NCBI GenBank assembly: GCA_963812915.1
Contig: CAWEXB010000010.1
Span: 244,944-308,943, forward strand
DNA length: 64,000 nucleotides
Direction of reading: 5' to 3'
Origin: JACVRW01 sp963812915
GTDB lineage: Bacteria > Actinomycetota > Thermoleophilia > Solirubrobacterales > Thermoleophilaceae
Both the position numbers and the translations under genes were made by a program. Below the pieces are notes generated by a model. It searched no databases, was not told the origin of the DNA, and saw only the letters and a list, made by a program, of their open reading frames with translations. The stretch's first letter is position 1. The number at the start of each line of letters is the position of its first letter. Of this stretch, positions 28,543 to 35,776 are shown in pieces.

Positions 28543-30185
28543 ATGAGTGTCAGATCGCGGTTCGCTGCCGTGCTCGCGGCGCAAGCACGGTCCTGGTGCT
28601 GCCGGCGGCGGCACACGCCCAGCAGGTGACGGGGCTCGAGGTCCGCCAGGACGACGGGTTCGCGACCCTCAGCTGGGATCCGGTGGAGGGGGCGACGGAC
28701 TACCAGATCGAGCGCACGCTGGCGGGCGCGCCGGGGACGGGAGTCGTGGTGGGAGTCTGGCGGCCGAACCGGCAGATCAACCAGGACTCGCCGGCCTTCG
28801 CCGACGCCGGGTTCAACCCGGGTGACGGCTTCCAGTGGCGCGTCCGCGCCCGCTTCGGCACGGAGCCGCAGCCGTACTCGGCGCCGGTGAGCGGCACGAC
28901 GCAGCCGGAGTTCGGCGACCCCGCCACGCCGGGCGAGAACCTGCGCACGGGGTGGGAGGAGGACAACGCGGCGACGTTCACGAGCGACGTGGAGGAGTAC
29001 GCGTACACCGCGGCGCTCGACGCGGCCAGCGAGAGGGTGCGGGTGGTGGAGATCGGGCGCACCGTCCTCGGGCGGCCGATCAACATGTTCATCATCGGCT
29101 ACCCGACGCCGAAGCCGACCGCCCAAGCGGTCGCCGGCAACCCGGCCGCGCTCGTCAACTGCAACGTGCACGGCAACGAGCCGTCGTCGCGCGAGGCGTG
29201 CCTGATCATGGCCCGCAAGCTCGCGTTCGCGGACGACCCGCGCACGCTCGACCTCCTGAGCAACATGACGGTGCTGATCGTCCCGGCGATCAACGGCGAC
29301 GGCCGCGCGGCCAACACCCGCGGCAACTCCACGGGGCAGGACCTCAACCGCGACCACTCGCTGCTCCGCCAGCCGGAGACCTTCGCGCTGGCCGCGATGG
29401 TCCGCGACTACACGCCGGAGGCAGCGTTCGACGGACACGAGTTCGGCAACAGCCAGGCCGGCGACCTGCCGACGCTGATGCCGCGGCACCTCAACGTCGC
29501 GGAGTCGATCTTCCTCGAGTCGAAGGACATGATCGAGAACTGGCTGTATGTCAACGGGTCCGAGGACGGCTGGTGGTACTGCCCCTACGGGTGCCAGGAC
29601 GGCGGCGCGGTGGGCCTCAGCCAGGAGACGATCCTGCGCAACACGCTCGGCTTGAAGAACATGGTCAGCCTCCTTCTCGAGGCGCGCAGTGCCGGCGGCC
29701 CGACGCGCCCGAACGAGGCCATTGCAGCGAACAACCGGCGGCGCAAGACCTACTCGGCGCTCTACACCTACCACCAGTTCCTCGACTACTACCGGCAGCA
29801 GCAGCCCGAGATCGCGCTGGCGATCGAGGTGTCGCGGGCCTTCCAGCGCAGCAACACAGACGAGATCGTGTTCCGGGGCAGCTATGACGTCCCGGCCTTC
29901 CCGGCGCCGCACCCGGGCGAGGCCCCGCCGCCGGACGAGCCGCCGGAGGGCATCCTCGACCCGCCGCCCTGCGGCTACCTGCTGACCGACGCGCAGTACA
30001 CGGGTCCGCAGCCCGACGGCCGACCGGTTGCCGACCGCCTGGCGGCGCACGGCATCAAGGTCCAGCGGCGCGGGCCGGGTCGGTGGTTCGTGCCGATGCG
30101 GCAGGACCTGAGGGGGCTGATCCCGCTGCTGCTCGACGGCGAGGCGGCCGAGGAGATGGTCGCCGGCCAGCGGGTGGCCTGCTAG
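28543..30185 (+). CDS. Secreted M14-family zinc carboxypeptidase with N-terminal fibronectin-III-like domain
   Basis: Exported metallopeptidase of about 545 residues. ATG 28543 begins a signal peptide (M-S-V-R-S-R-F-A-A-V-L-A-A) that goes out of frame near 28579 and continues as S-T-V-L-V-L-P-A-A-A-H-A-Q-Q one frame over: a missing base. A fibronectin-III-like domain (residues ~30-125, A-T-L-S-W-D-P-V-E-G-A-T-D-Y) precedes the M14 core. Zinc ligands are in N-V-H-G-N-E-P-S-S-R-E, and N-G-D-G-R-A-A-N-T-R-G and F-D-G-H-E-F-G follow. The long C-terminus contains a Pro-rich linker. The 3' end faces a hairpin and the convergent adenosyltransferase. Confidence 0.8.
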
Positions 30186-30200
30186 CCGACGGCGTCGCTC

Positions 30201-30230
30201 GCCGGCGTCACGCCACAGCGTGGCGCCGGC
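30201..30230. terminator. GC-rich hairpin between convergent genes
   Basis: Inner stem CGCCAC / GTGGCG (loop AGC) and outer stem GCCGG / CCGGC separated by a one-sided bulge, located between the stops of the M14 peptidase (+) and the adenosyltransferase (-). No T tract. Confidence 0.45.
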
Positions 30231-30249
30231 GGTGCGCGCCAACGACGGC

Positions 30250-30804
30250 TCATCCTCTCCCTTCGAATAGCTGTGGCTCTGGCTCGTCGGCGAAGCGGGC
30301 CATCGCGAAGAGCGCGTCGGACAGGCGGTTCAGGTAGATCAACACCGTCTCGTCCGGCAGGTCGCCCTCGTGATGGAGCGCACTCACGCGGCGCTCCGCG
30401 CGGCGCACCGCCGCCCGAGCAACGTCCAGCCGCGCCGACAGCTCCGTTCCGCCCGGAATCACGAACTTCGGCGGGAGGTCGACGCGTTCCATGTAGCGGT
30501 CGATGTCCGACTCGAGCCGCTCGACCATCTTCGGCGTGACCTTTGAGATACCCGGCTCGAGCCGCCCGGCGGCTTCGGGTGCGGTCGCGAGCTCGGCCCC
30601 GGCGACGAACAGCTCGTTCTGAACGCGCAGGATGTCCGCGTACAGCTCGTCGCCGGGCTCGGCCGCCGCGCGGCACAGTCCGAGCGCCGCCGCGGCCTCG
30701 TCCACCGAGCCGTACGCCTCGGGCCGGCCGGAGAATTTCGGCACCCGCCCGCCGTACCACAGGCCGGTGGTGCCGTCGTCGCCTTTGCGCGTGTAGATCT
30801 TCAC
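30250..30804 (-). CDS. pduO: Cob(I)yrinic acid a,c-diamide adenosyltransferase (PduO type)
   Basis: 184-residue ATP:cob(I)alamin adenosyltransferase that makes adenosylcobalamin. The N-terminal ATP/metal loop K-I-Y-T-R-K-G-D-D-G-T-T-G-L, S-V-D-E-A-A-A-A-L-G-L, the F-V-I-P-G-G motif and the cobalamin-site R-R-A-E-R-R (~140) with Y-L-N-R-L-S-D-A-L-F-A are all as in the family. ATG 30804 overlaps the DUF1015 stop by 4 bp, so the two proteins are co-translated. Confidence 0.92.
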   Translation of the reverse strand: MKIYTRKGDDGTTGLWYGGRVPKFSGRPEAYGSVDEAAAALGLCRAAAEPGDELYADILRVQNELFVAGAELATAPEAAGRLEPGISKVTPKMVERLESDIDRYMERVDLPPKFVIPGGTELSARLDVARAAVRRAERRVSALHHEGDLPDETVLIYLNRLSDALFAMARFADEPEPQLFEGRG

Positions 30805-32054
30805 GCCAGCAGATTGAATACCAGGCCGGTCGGGACCTTGGGGAAGAAGTAGGTGGACTTGGGCGGCATCGATTCACCCGCCGCCGCGACCTCCCGGACC
30901 TGTTCTACGGGAGTGGCGCGCAGGAAGAAGCCGGCGTCGGCGCCGCCGGACTCGACCTGCTCGATCGCGTGCGCGAGCCGGTTCGAGTAGCGCAGCCCGC
31001 GGAGGTGCGAGATGTCGTCCTCGGACATCTCGAGCGCCCCGCGCAGCACGAGCGCCTCGAGGACTGCGGTGTCGAGCCGCCGATAGGGCGCGGGCATTCC
31101 GACGAGGGCGCGGTCGGCGATCGCCTGGTCCCTCAGGGTGACGCGGTAGGGCTTGCGGTGGAAGCTGTCCATGTAACCGAACGCGACGCGTCCGTCGTCG
31201 CCGGGCGGCTCGAGCTGGGTGGCCGCCGCGAGCTCCTCGACCTCGAAGTCGCGCAGCAGCACGTTACGGATGGCCTGCTGTTTGGCGCTGTCGTCCTTCA
31301 ACCCGTCGAGCAGCCGGTGGGTGGGGAACACGAGCAGGCCCGGGTCCGAGAGCGAGCAGAGCAGCATCAGCACGTAGCGGTGGTCGCCGTCGCCGCCCAC
31401 CTCGTCCGCGTAAACGCGCGCGGTCTCATAGCGATGGTGGCCATCCGCGATCAGGAGCTCGGCGTCGGCGAGCGCCATCTGGAGCTCGGCGATCACGTCG
31501 GCGTCCGGGCTCCTCCACAGGCGGTTGATCGTCCCGTCCGGGTCGGTGGCCACCGCGAACGGCTCCTCGGCGGCCACGTGCGCCATCGCCCGCTCCGCCG
31601 AGTCGTCGCGGTCCGGAAAGAGCGTGAAGATCGGGGAGAGGTTGGCGCGCGTCGCGCGCGTCAGCCGTAGCCGGTCCTCCTTGGGGCCGGGGTGCGTGCG
31701 TTCGTGCGGGCGGATTCGGCCGCCGCCGTATTCCTCGACGCGCACCCGAGCGAAGAACCCCGTGCGCGTCCGCTCGGCTCCGTCCGGCGCGTTGTAGTCC
31801 TGGCGGAGAACCCAGACGGCCGGCTCTTCCTCGTGCACGAGCACGCCTCGTTCGCTCCACACTCGCATGGTCTCCGCGGCCTGCTCGTAGCTCCGCGGCA
31901 GGTCGATCTCGACGACGTTGTAGCGGCTGCGCGCGGACAGCCGAGCGCGTTGCTCGTCGTCGATCACGTCGTAAGGCGGGGCTATCACCTCGTCGAGCGA
32001 GCCCACCGCCGCGGGGTCGTAGCGGAGCGTGCGTAGAGGCTGGACTTCGGCCAT
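30801..32054 (-). CDS. DUF1015-family protein
   Basis: 417-residue cytosolic protein with the full DUF1015 pattern: I-A-P-P-Y-D-V-I-D near residue 25, Y-N-V-V-E-I-D-L, R-P-H-E-R-T-H-P-G-P-K-E-D-R (~115), and I-A-D-G-H-H-R-Y-E-T-A (~210). The family is widespread; members are ParB/SerK-like and one archaeal branch is a free-serine kinase, so a small-molecule kinase role is possible but unproved here. The translational coupling to the cobalamin adenosyltransferase is notable. Confidence 0.85.
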   Translation of the reverse strand: MAEVQPLRTLRYDPAAVGSLDEVIAPPYDVIDDEQRARLSARSRYNVVEIDLPRSYEQAAETMRVWSERGVLVHEEEPAVWVLRQDYNAPDGAERTRTGFFARVRVEEYGGGRIRPHERTHPGPKEDRLRLTRATRANLSPIFTLFPDRDDSAERAMAHVAAEEPFAVATDPDGTINRLWRSPDADVIAELQMALADAELLIADGHHRYETARVYADEVGGDGDHRYVLMLLCSLSDPGLLVFPTHRLLDGLKDDSAKQQAIRNVLLRDFEVEELAAATQLEPPGDDGRVAFGYMDSFHRKPYRVTLRDQAIADRALVGMPAPYRRLDTAVLEALVLRGALEMSEDDISHLRGLRYSNRLAHAIEQVESGGADAGFFLRATPVEQVREVAAAGESMPPKSTYFFPKVPTGLVFNLLA

Positions 32055-32172
32055 GGACGGGCCACCCTAATAGAGCATGGTGCCCGGTTGACGACCCGCC
32101 AGAACGGCAAGATGAATCGAAAGTCGCCTACGCTCCGTGAGGCACCAGCTCCCGCCGTAGACTTCTCCAAGC

Positions 32173-32246
32173 CGGGGCGTAGCGCAGCCTGGTAGCGCGT
32201 TTGCTTTGGGAGCAAAAGGTCGCCGGTTCAAATCCGGCCGCCCCGA
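32173..32246 (+). tRNA. tRNA-Pro (UGG)
   Basis: 74-nt cloverleaf: acceptor CGGGGCG / CGCCCCG, anticodon stem TTTGC / GCAAA with loop TTTGGGA (anticodon TGG), and T-stem GCCGG / CCGGC with TTCAAAT loop. The discriminator is A at 32246; CCA is not encoded. Confidence 0.95.
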
Positions 32247-32286
32247 CTTGGAGGAGTCATCCACGAGGACGGACCCACGCGGCCGA

Positions 32287-32706
32287 GTGAAGCCGATCCT
32301 GCTAGCCGCCGCGATGGCCTTCCTCGCGCTGAACGTCTGGACCGGCAGCCCGCTGCTCGCTGTCTGGCTCGGGTCGCGGGTGCAAGGGGAGGAGAGCCAG
32401 CCGTCGATGGGCGCGTTCGCGGTCGTGATCATCGCGCTGATCGTGTTCAGCTACGGCCTCTACCAGCTGCTGAAGCTCACGATGCGCGCCTACCAAGAGG
32501 CGACCGGCACCGCGCCTACGGTCCGGACCCACGCGCCCTGGCTCACGAGCATGCGCGGCGAGCGTCCCGACCATACCGGCAGGAGAGCGAGCATTTCGGG
32601 CGCCGAGCGGATCGTCGTGGTGACCGTGCTCGTCGCCGCGACCGCGTTCGAGATCTGGTTCTTCTTCCTCTCGGGCTCGTCGATCGGCGGCGGAAGCGCG
32701 CGCTGA
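32287..32706 (+). CDS. Two-helix membrane protein of unknown function
   Basis: 139 residues, with about three hydrophobic stretches (I-L-L-A-A-A-M-A-F-L-A-L near the start, F-A-V-V-I-I-A-L-I-V-F-S in the middle, I-V-V-V-T-V-L-V-A-A-T-A-F near the end) and a charged loop between. GTG 32287 is the first usable start downstream of tRNA-Pro; a longer ORF would read through the tRNA. Family not recognised. Confidence 0.65.
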   Translation: MKPILLAAAMAFLALNVWTGSPLLAVWLGSRVQGEESQPSMGAFAVVIIALIVFSYGLYQLLKLTMRAYQEATGTAPTVRTHAPWLTSMRGERPDHTGRRASISGAERIVVVTVLVAATAFEIWFFFLSGSSIGGGSAR

Positions 32707-32755
32707 CGACCTCTCGTCATCGGCCGTCTCCGCGCCTACGCTTTGTCGGTAACCC

Positions 32756-32829
32756 GCCCCGGTAGCTCAGCTGGAAAGAGCAGCGGCCTTCTAAGCCGCG
32801 GGTCGCAGGTTCGAGTCCTGCCCGGGGCA
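32756..32829 (+). tRNA. tRNA-Arg (UCU)
   Basis: 74-nt cloverleaf: acceptor GCCCCGG / CCGGGGC, D-arm GCTC...GAGC, anticodon stem GCGGC / GCCGC with loop CTTCTAA (anticodon TCT), T-arm GCAGG TTCGAGT CCTGC, discriminator A. The integrase module lies directly downstream, so its 3' end is a candidate attachment site, but I did not find a duplicated 3' end in the window. Confidence 0.95.
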
Positions 32830-32869
32830 CTAGCTGTTCTGACCTGCAAATCAGGACTTTCGAGCGTGA

Positions 32870-32893
32870 GAGGGGGCCCGCAGGCGCCCCCTC
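32870..32893. terminator. Strong GC hairpin downstream of tRNA-Arg
   Basis: 8-bp stem GAGGGGGC / GCCCCCTC with an 8-nt loop. It could end tRNA transcription on the + strand or the integrase transcript on the - strand. It is followed by three copies of AGTGGCCC (32895, 32906, 32934), two extended to AGTGGCCCGAT. The third lies inside the integrase 3' end, so the repeats may be recombinase arm sites or chance. Confidence 0.55.
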
Positions 32894-32918
32894 GAGTGGC
32901 CCGATAGTGGCCCAAACG

Positions 32919-34061
32919 TCACGGATCGGCGTCAGTGGCCCGATCCCTGGCCCGACCTTGGTCCGCCTCGAACGCGCTCAGACGCCGCGCGATGTCCGCC
33001 CCGGCGCCCTCGAGCAGCGTGCCGTAGTGGCGCTCGATCATCGCCACGCTCGTCCCCATCAGGCGCGCCAGCTCGAACACCGTGACGCCAGCCGCGAGCG
33101 AGTTGGACGCGAAGGTGGACCGCAGGTCGTACAGGCGCGCGGGCCTGGCGACGCCTGACGCCTCGATCGCGGGCGCCCATTCGCGGCGGCGGAAGTTCGC
33201 CAGGTCAAACGGGCCGCCGCGGCGGGCGGCGAACAGGTAGGGGCTGTCGAGCCGGGGCGACAGCTCCTCGAGGGCGGCGAGCGCGCGGTCTGACAGCGGG
33301 ACCTCGCGGCGGCTGCGGCTGGTCTTGGCCAGCTCGACGATCTCGCCCGCGGAGATCGTGCGCCGCACGCGCAGCGCCGCGGCACGGCGATCGACGTCGC
33401 GCCGCTCGAGCACCGCCCATTCCTCCGGCCGCAGCCCGCTCGCCGCAGCGAACGCCGGCAGCGGCCGGTACCTCGCGGCCAGCTCGGCGGCGATCGCCTC
33501 GAGCTCGTCTTGCGTGTAGACGCGGGTCGGCCGCGGCGGAGGCTGCGGGTTGCGCCCCGCGAGCTTGGCCGGGTTGCAGGCCATGTACCCCCAGCGGACC
33601 GCTGCACCGAGCGTCTGTCTGAACGCCTGCATGGTCCCGTAGCGAGACCGCTTGGGCAGCTTCGCCTGCCACGACGCGATCTCGCCGCTCATCCGCTCGA
33701 GATCGCGGAGCGGGACATCCCCGAAGGCGCAGGTGGCGCAGCGGCAGGTCTCGCCGTCCTCGAGCTTGCGCCGGTGGCCGAGCCGCTTACGCAGAGTCTC
33801 GACCGTGCGAGGCCTGACAGTCGCCGCGTGCCGGTCGAGATAGACGGGGACGAATTCGCCGAACGTCCGCTCGGGCTCCGGCTCGGGCGGCTCGGGCTCG
33901 CCGAGCAACCTCGGCTCGATGAAGTCGCGGTAGTGGGCGAGTGCGGCGGACTTCGACGGGAACGCGGACTTGCGGCGGCGGACGCCGTTCTCGTCGTAGT
34001 AGCGCAGACCCCACTTTCCGACGCCGAGCTTGTACGCCTGGCCTCTCTGGATGGCGGGCAT
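32919..34061 (-). CDS. Tyrosine recombinase (phage/ICE-type integrase)
   Basis: 380 residues in the usual three-part layout: a short N-terminal Arm-like domain (~1-55), a SAM-like core-binding domain (~68-165, with an unusual C-R-C-A-T-C insert) and a catalytic domain (~180-360). Catalytic residues: Arg in A-S-G-L-R-P-E-E-W, Lys in A-K-T-S-R-S-R-R-E-V-P-L, L-Y-D-L-R-S-T-F, and the nucleophile Tyr in M-I-E-R-H-Y-G-T. In the third box the usual H-x-x-R-H is Y-D-L-R-S, so both histidines are replaced; such variants occur in active integrases but it is worth noting. Its start abuts the stop of the HTH gene (TAG-ATG). Confidence 0.88.
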   Translation of the reverse strand: MPAIQRGQAYKLGVGKWGLRYYDENGVRRRKSAFPSKSAALAHYRDFIEPRLLGEPEPPEPEPERTFGEFVPVYLDRHAATVRPRTVETLRKRLGHRRKLEDGETCRCATCAFGDVPLRDLERMSGEIASWQAKLPKRSRYGTMQAFRQTLGAAVRWGYMACNPAKLAGRNPQPPPRPTRVYTQDELEAIAAELAARYRPLPAFAAASGLRPEEWAVLERRDVDRRAAALRVRRTISAGEIVELAKTSRSRREVPLSDRALAALEELSPRLDSPYLFAARRGGPFDLANFRRREWAPAIEASGVARPARLYDLRSTFASNSLAAGVTVFELARLMGTSVAMIERHYGTLLEGAGADIARRLSAFEADQGRARDRATDADP

Positions 34062-34337
34062 CTAGACCTCCTCGCCTTCGGAGCCGGTGACGGCCGCGAG
34101 CCTACCGGCGGGCCGGTCGCGGCGAAGGTCTGCATCCCGCGGCGTGCGCGCGCGCCGCCTTCCCTCAAGCCACGCATCGAGCTCGTCCTGGCGGAAGCGG
34201 ATCGCCCCGCCCGGTAAACAGAACGAAGGGAGCGAGCCGCAACGACTCCACCTCAGGATCGTCTCGGTGCTCACCCCGAGCAGGTCGGCGACCGCGCGGG
34301 CGGTCAGGAGCGGGGCGGTGAAACCGCGTTCTTCCAT
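34062..34337 (-). CDS. Excisionase/MerR-type helix-turn-helix protein
   Basis: 91-residue DNA-binding protein: L-L-T-A-R-A-V-A-D-L-L-G-V-S-T-E-T-I-L-R-W is an excisionase-family winged HTH, followed by G-A-I-R-F-R-Q-D-E-L-D-A-W-L-E. Immediately upstream of the integrase with no gap, the standard xis-int arrangement, so a role in excision and/or integrase control is likely. Confidence 0.85.
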   Translation of the reverse strand: MEERGFTAPLLTARAVADLLGVSTETILRWSRCGSLPSFCLPGGAIRFRQDELDAWLEGRRRARTPRDADLRRDRPAGRLAAVTGSEGEEV

Positions 34338-34721
34338 CGTTCGGATGCGGGCGAAGACTTTCGTGTCGCGATCGGGTGTGTGGCGACTGCCAGCTTCGCC
34401 ATGAGGAAATGGTCGGACCCGACTCAGTCGGTTTGGCTGCCTCCGACAAGCGCGAACGCGCCGGGTTCCGAGCTGCCTACTCTTTCTGCTGCCGGGGCGC
34501 GGGGGCTTGGGAGCGCGGCCGGGACCAGCCGGCGACGGCTCGAGCGGTCAAGCACGACCTGATCGCCGCCTAAGGACTCGCATCGCTACGGCTCTGCTGA
34601 CCGGGCGCCTCGCGCCGCACGAGGGCGATGACCGTCTACGGAGAAGCGAGTTTCGGTCACGCACACCGCCGAGAGCGGATTTGGGATTGCCCTGAATGAG
34701 CCCCGCGACGCGCACGCTGAT

Positions 34722-34788
34722 GTGATCGGCGACTTGGGACTCCTGGTTGTGTTCCAGGCGGTCGCGGGTTCGAGTCCCGTCGCTCACC
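34722..34788 (+). pseudogene. Degenerate tRNA-His (GUG): intact 3' half, damaged 5' half
   Basis: From 34742 the sequence is a clean tRNA-His 3' half: anticodon arm CCTGG TTGTGTT CCAGG (anticodon GTG), T-arm GCGGG TTCGAGT CCCGT, acceptor 3' strand CGCTCAC and discriminator C, the last a tRNA-His hallmark. Upstream, GTGATCG can pair with the acceptor with one mismatch, but the D-arm is about six bases too short to fold. This is what remains at an attachment site when only the tRNA 3' end is copied, or a decayed tRNA. Confidence 0.7.
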
Positions 34789-34793
34789 TCAAA

Positions 34794-34824
34794 CCGGAAA
34801 CCCGCTCTCTTAGCGGGTTTCCGG
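34794..34824 (+). terminator. Intrinsic hairpin after the tRNA-His fragment
   Basis: 13-bp perfect stem CCGGAAACCCGCT / AGCGGGTTTCCGG with loop CTCTT, six bases after the tRNA-His end. The stem carries AAA/TTT near its centre rather than a trailing T run. It matches the position of a normal tRNA terminator. Confidence 0.65.
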
Positions 34825-35184
34825 GCTTCATAGCCCGGGTGCGGTGTGGCTTGGCCCGGCCTCGGATTCAGCGCTGTCCCCAATACCGTCCCCAAAACCC
34901 GTGTTCGGAAGGGTGTGGGTAATCGAGAGCATCTGGGGCGAGCACGACGAGCCCGTGCTCCGCTACGTGCTCGACAATCCCACCACAGCAGGGCATCCCC
35001 ACGAACTGGGCCAGCGAGCAAGATCTCGCGCAACGAGGCGTTGGGACCATCGCTCCCCCGACGACCGATGAGCTCACCGAGCTCCACCAAGTCAACCTCG
35101 CCTCGTGAGCACGTCGGCACTCGACGGCGGCCTTCCCCACGGGCTTGACATCGACGCGGTGATTTGGTCGAATGGCTCAGTCAA

Positions 35185-35206
35185 ATGTCTAAGTCTTATG
35201 TCTAAG
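35185..35206 (+). promoter_or_regulatory. Direct repeat at the tetR start (possible operator)
   Basis: ATGTCTAAG occurs at 35185-35193 and again at 35198-35206, the second copy containing the start codon of the TetR gene. The local AT content is raised. Either an operator half-site pair or a duplicated start; no clear -10/-35 pair seen. Confidence 0.3.
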
Positions 35207-35776
35207 GTCGAGGTTCGCCCAGGCTACGAGACCGAGCAGGCGCTCCTCGACGCCGCCGAGCGGCTTCTCGTCGAGGTCGGCGCCTCCGGGATCACGACAC
35301 GGCGGGTCGCGGAGGAGGCCGGGGCGAACCACGGCCTTGTCCACTACTACTTCGGGTCGGTGGAGCAGCTGCTCGTGCGTGTGCTCGAGCGCTTCACCGA
35401 GCGGCTGATCGAGCGGCAACGGCAGATGTACGCGGCGGGCACGCCGTTTCTCGAGAAGTGGCGGTCGGCGATCGCCTACCTCGACGAGGATCTCCCGTAC
35501 CAGAAGATCTGGTTCGAGTTGCAGGCACTGGCCTGGAACCGTCCCGAGCTACAGGAGCGGCTCGCACGGGTGCACGCCGAGTGGCGCGCCGTGCTCACCG
35601 AGGCCTTCGCTCCCATCCACGAAGAAGTCGGGCTCGAGCTGCCGCTCGAGGCGCTCGTCTCGCTTGTGTTCACGTTCAACGAGGGAATCATGCTCGAGCG
35701 GCTCTCGGGGATCGAGAGGGGACACCGGGAGCTGCTCGACTGGATCGACGGCTGGCTCGAGAGGAGAACGCAATGA
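35198..35776 (+). CDS. TetR-family regulator of the hydrolase-glycosyltransferase cassette
   Basis: 192-residue TetR protein: HTH in T-R-R-V-A-E-E-A-G-A-N-H-G-L-V-H-Y-Y-F-G-S-V-E-Q-L (residues ~30-55), then a ligand-binding helical domain. ATG 35198 was chosen because family proteins begin about ten residues before the first helix; an upstream extension has no similarity. The stop overlaps the next start by 4 bp (ATGA), so it is the first gene of the operon it presumably controls. Confidence 0.88.
   Translation: MSKVEVRPGYETEQALLDAAERLLVEVGASGITTRRVAEEAGANHGLVHYYFGSVEQLLVRVLERFTERLIERQRQMYAAGTPFLEKWRSAIAYLDEDLPYQKIWFELQALAWNRPELQERLARVHAEWRAVLTEAFAPIHEEVGLELPLEALVSLVFTFNEGIMLERLSGIERGHRELLDWIDGWLERRTQ

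Larger units (their letters stand above)
34338..35184. other. Gene-free stretch at an old integration site
   Basis: About 850 bp with no credible protein gene. It holds a tRNA-His 3' fragment and a hairpin (listed separately). The long minus-strand ORF here encodes the well-known spurious peptide produced by reading antisense through a tRNA (D-G-T-R-T-R-D-R-L-E-H-N-Q). The stretch following the hairpin contains C-C-C-C-A-A-rich text typical of sequence next to actinobacterial integration sites. Confidence 0.5.

Noticed and set aside
32895..32944. Three AGTGGCCC repeats as integrase arm sites
   Set aside because: The third copy lies in integrase coding sequence and the motif is short and GC-rich, so chance is not excluded.
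34548..35120. A 190-codon minus-strand ORF containing D-G-T-R-T-R-D-R-L-E-H-N-Q
   Set aside because: That peptide is the known artefact of translating a tRNA antisense; it comes from the tRNA-His fragment.
35185..35206. ATGTCTAAG direct repeats as a proven operator
   Set aside because: Not palindromic as TetR sites usually are, and found only once in the window; kept only as a weak regulatory candidate.
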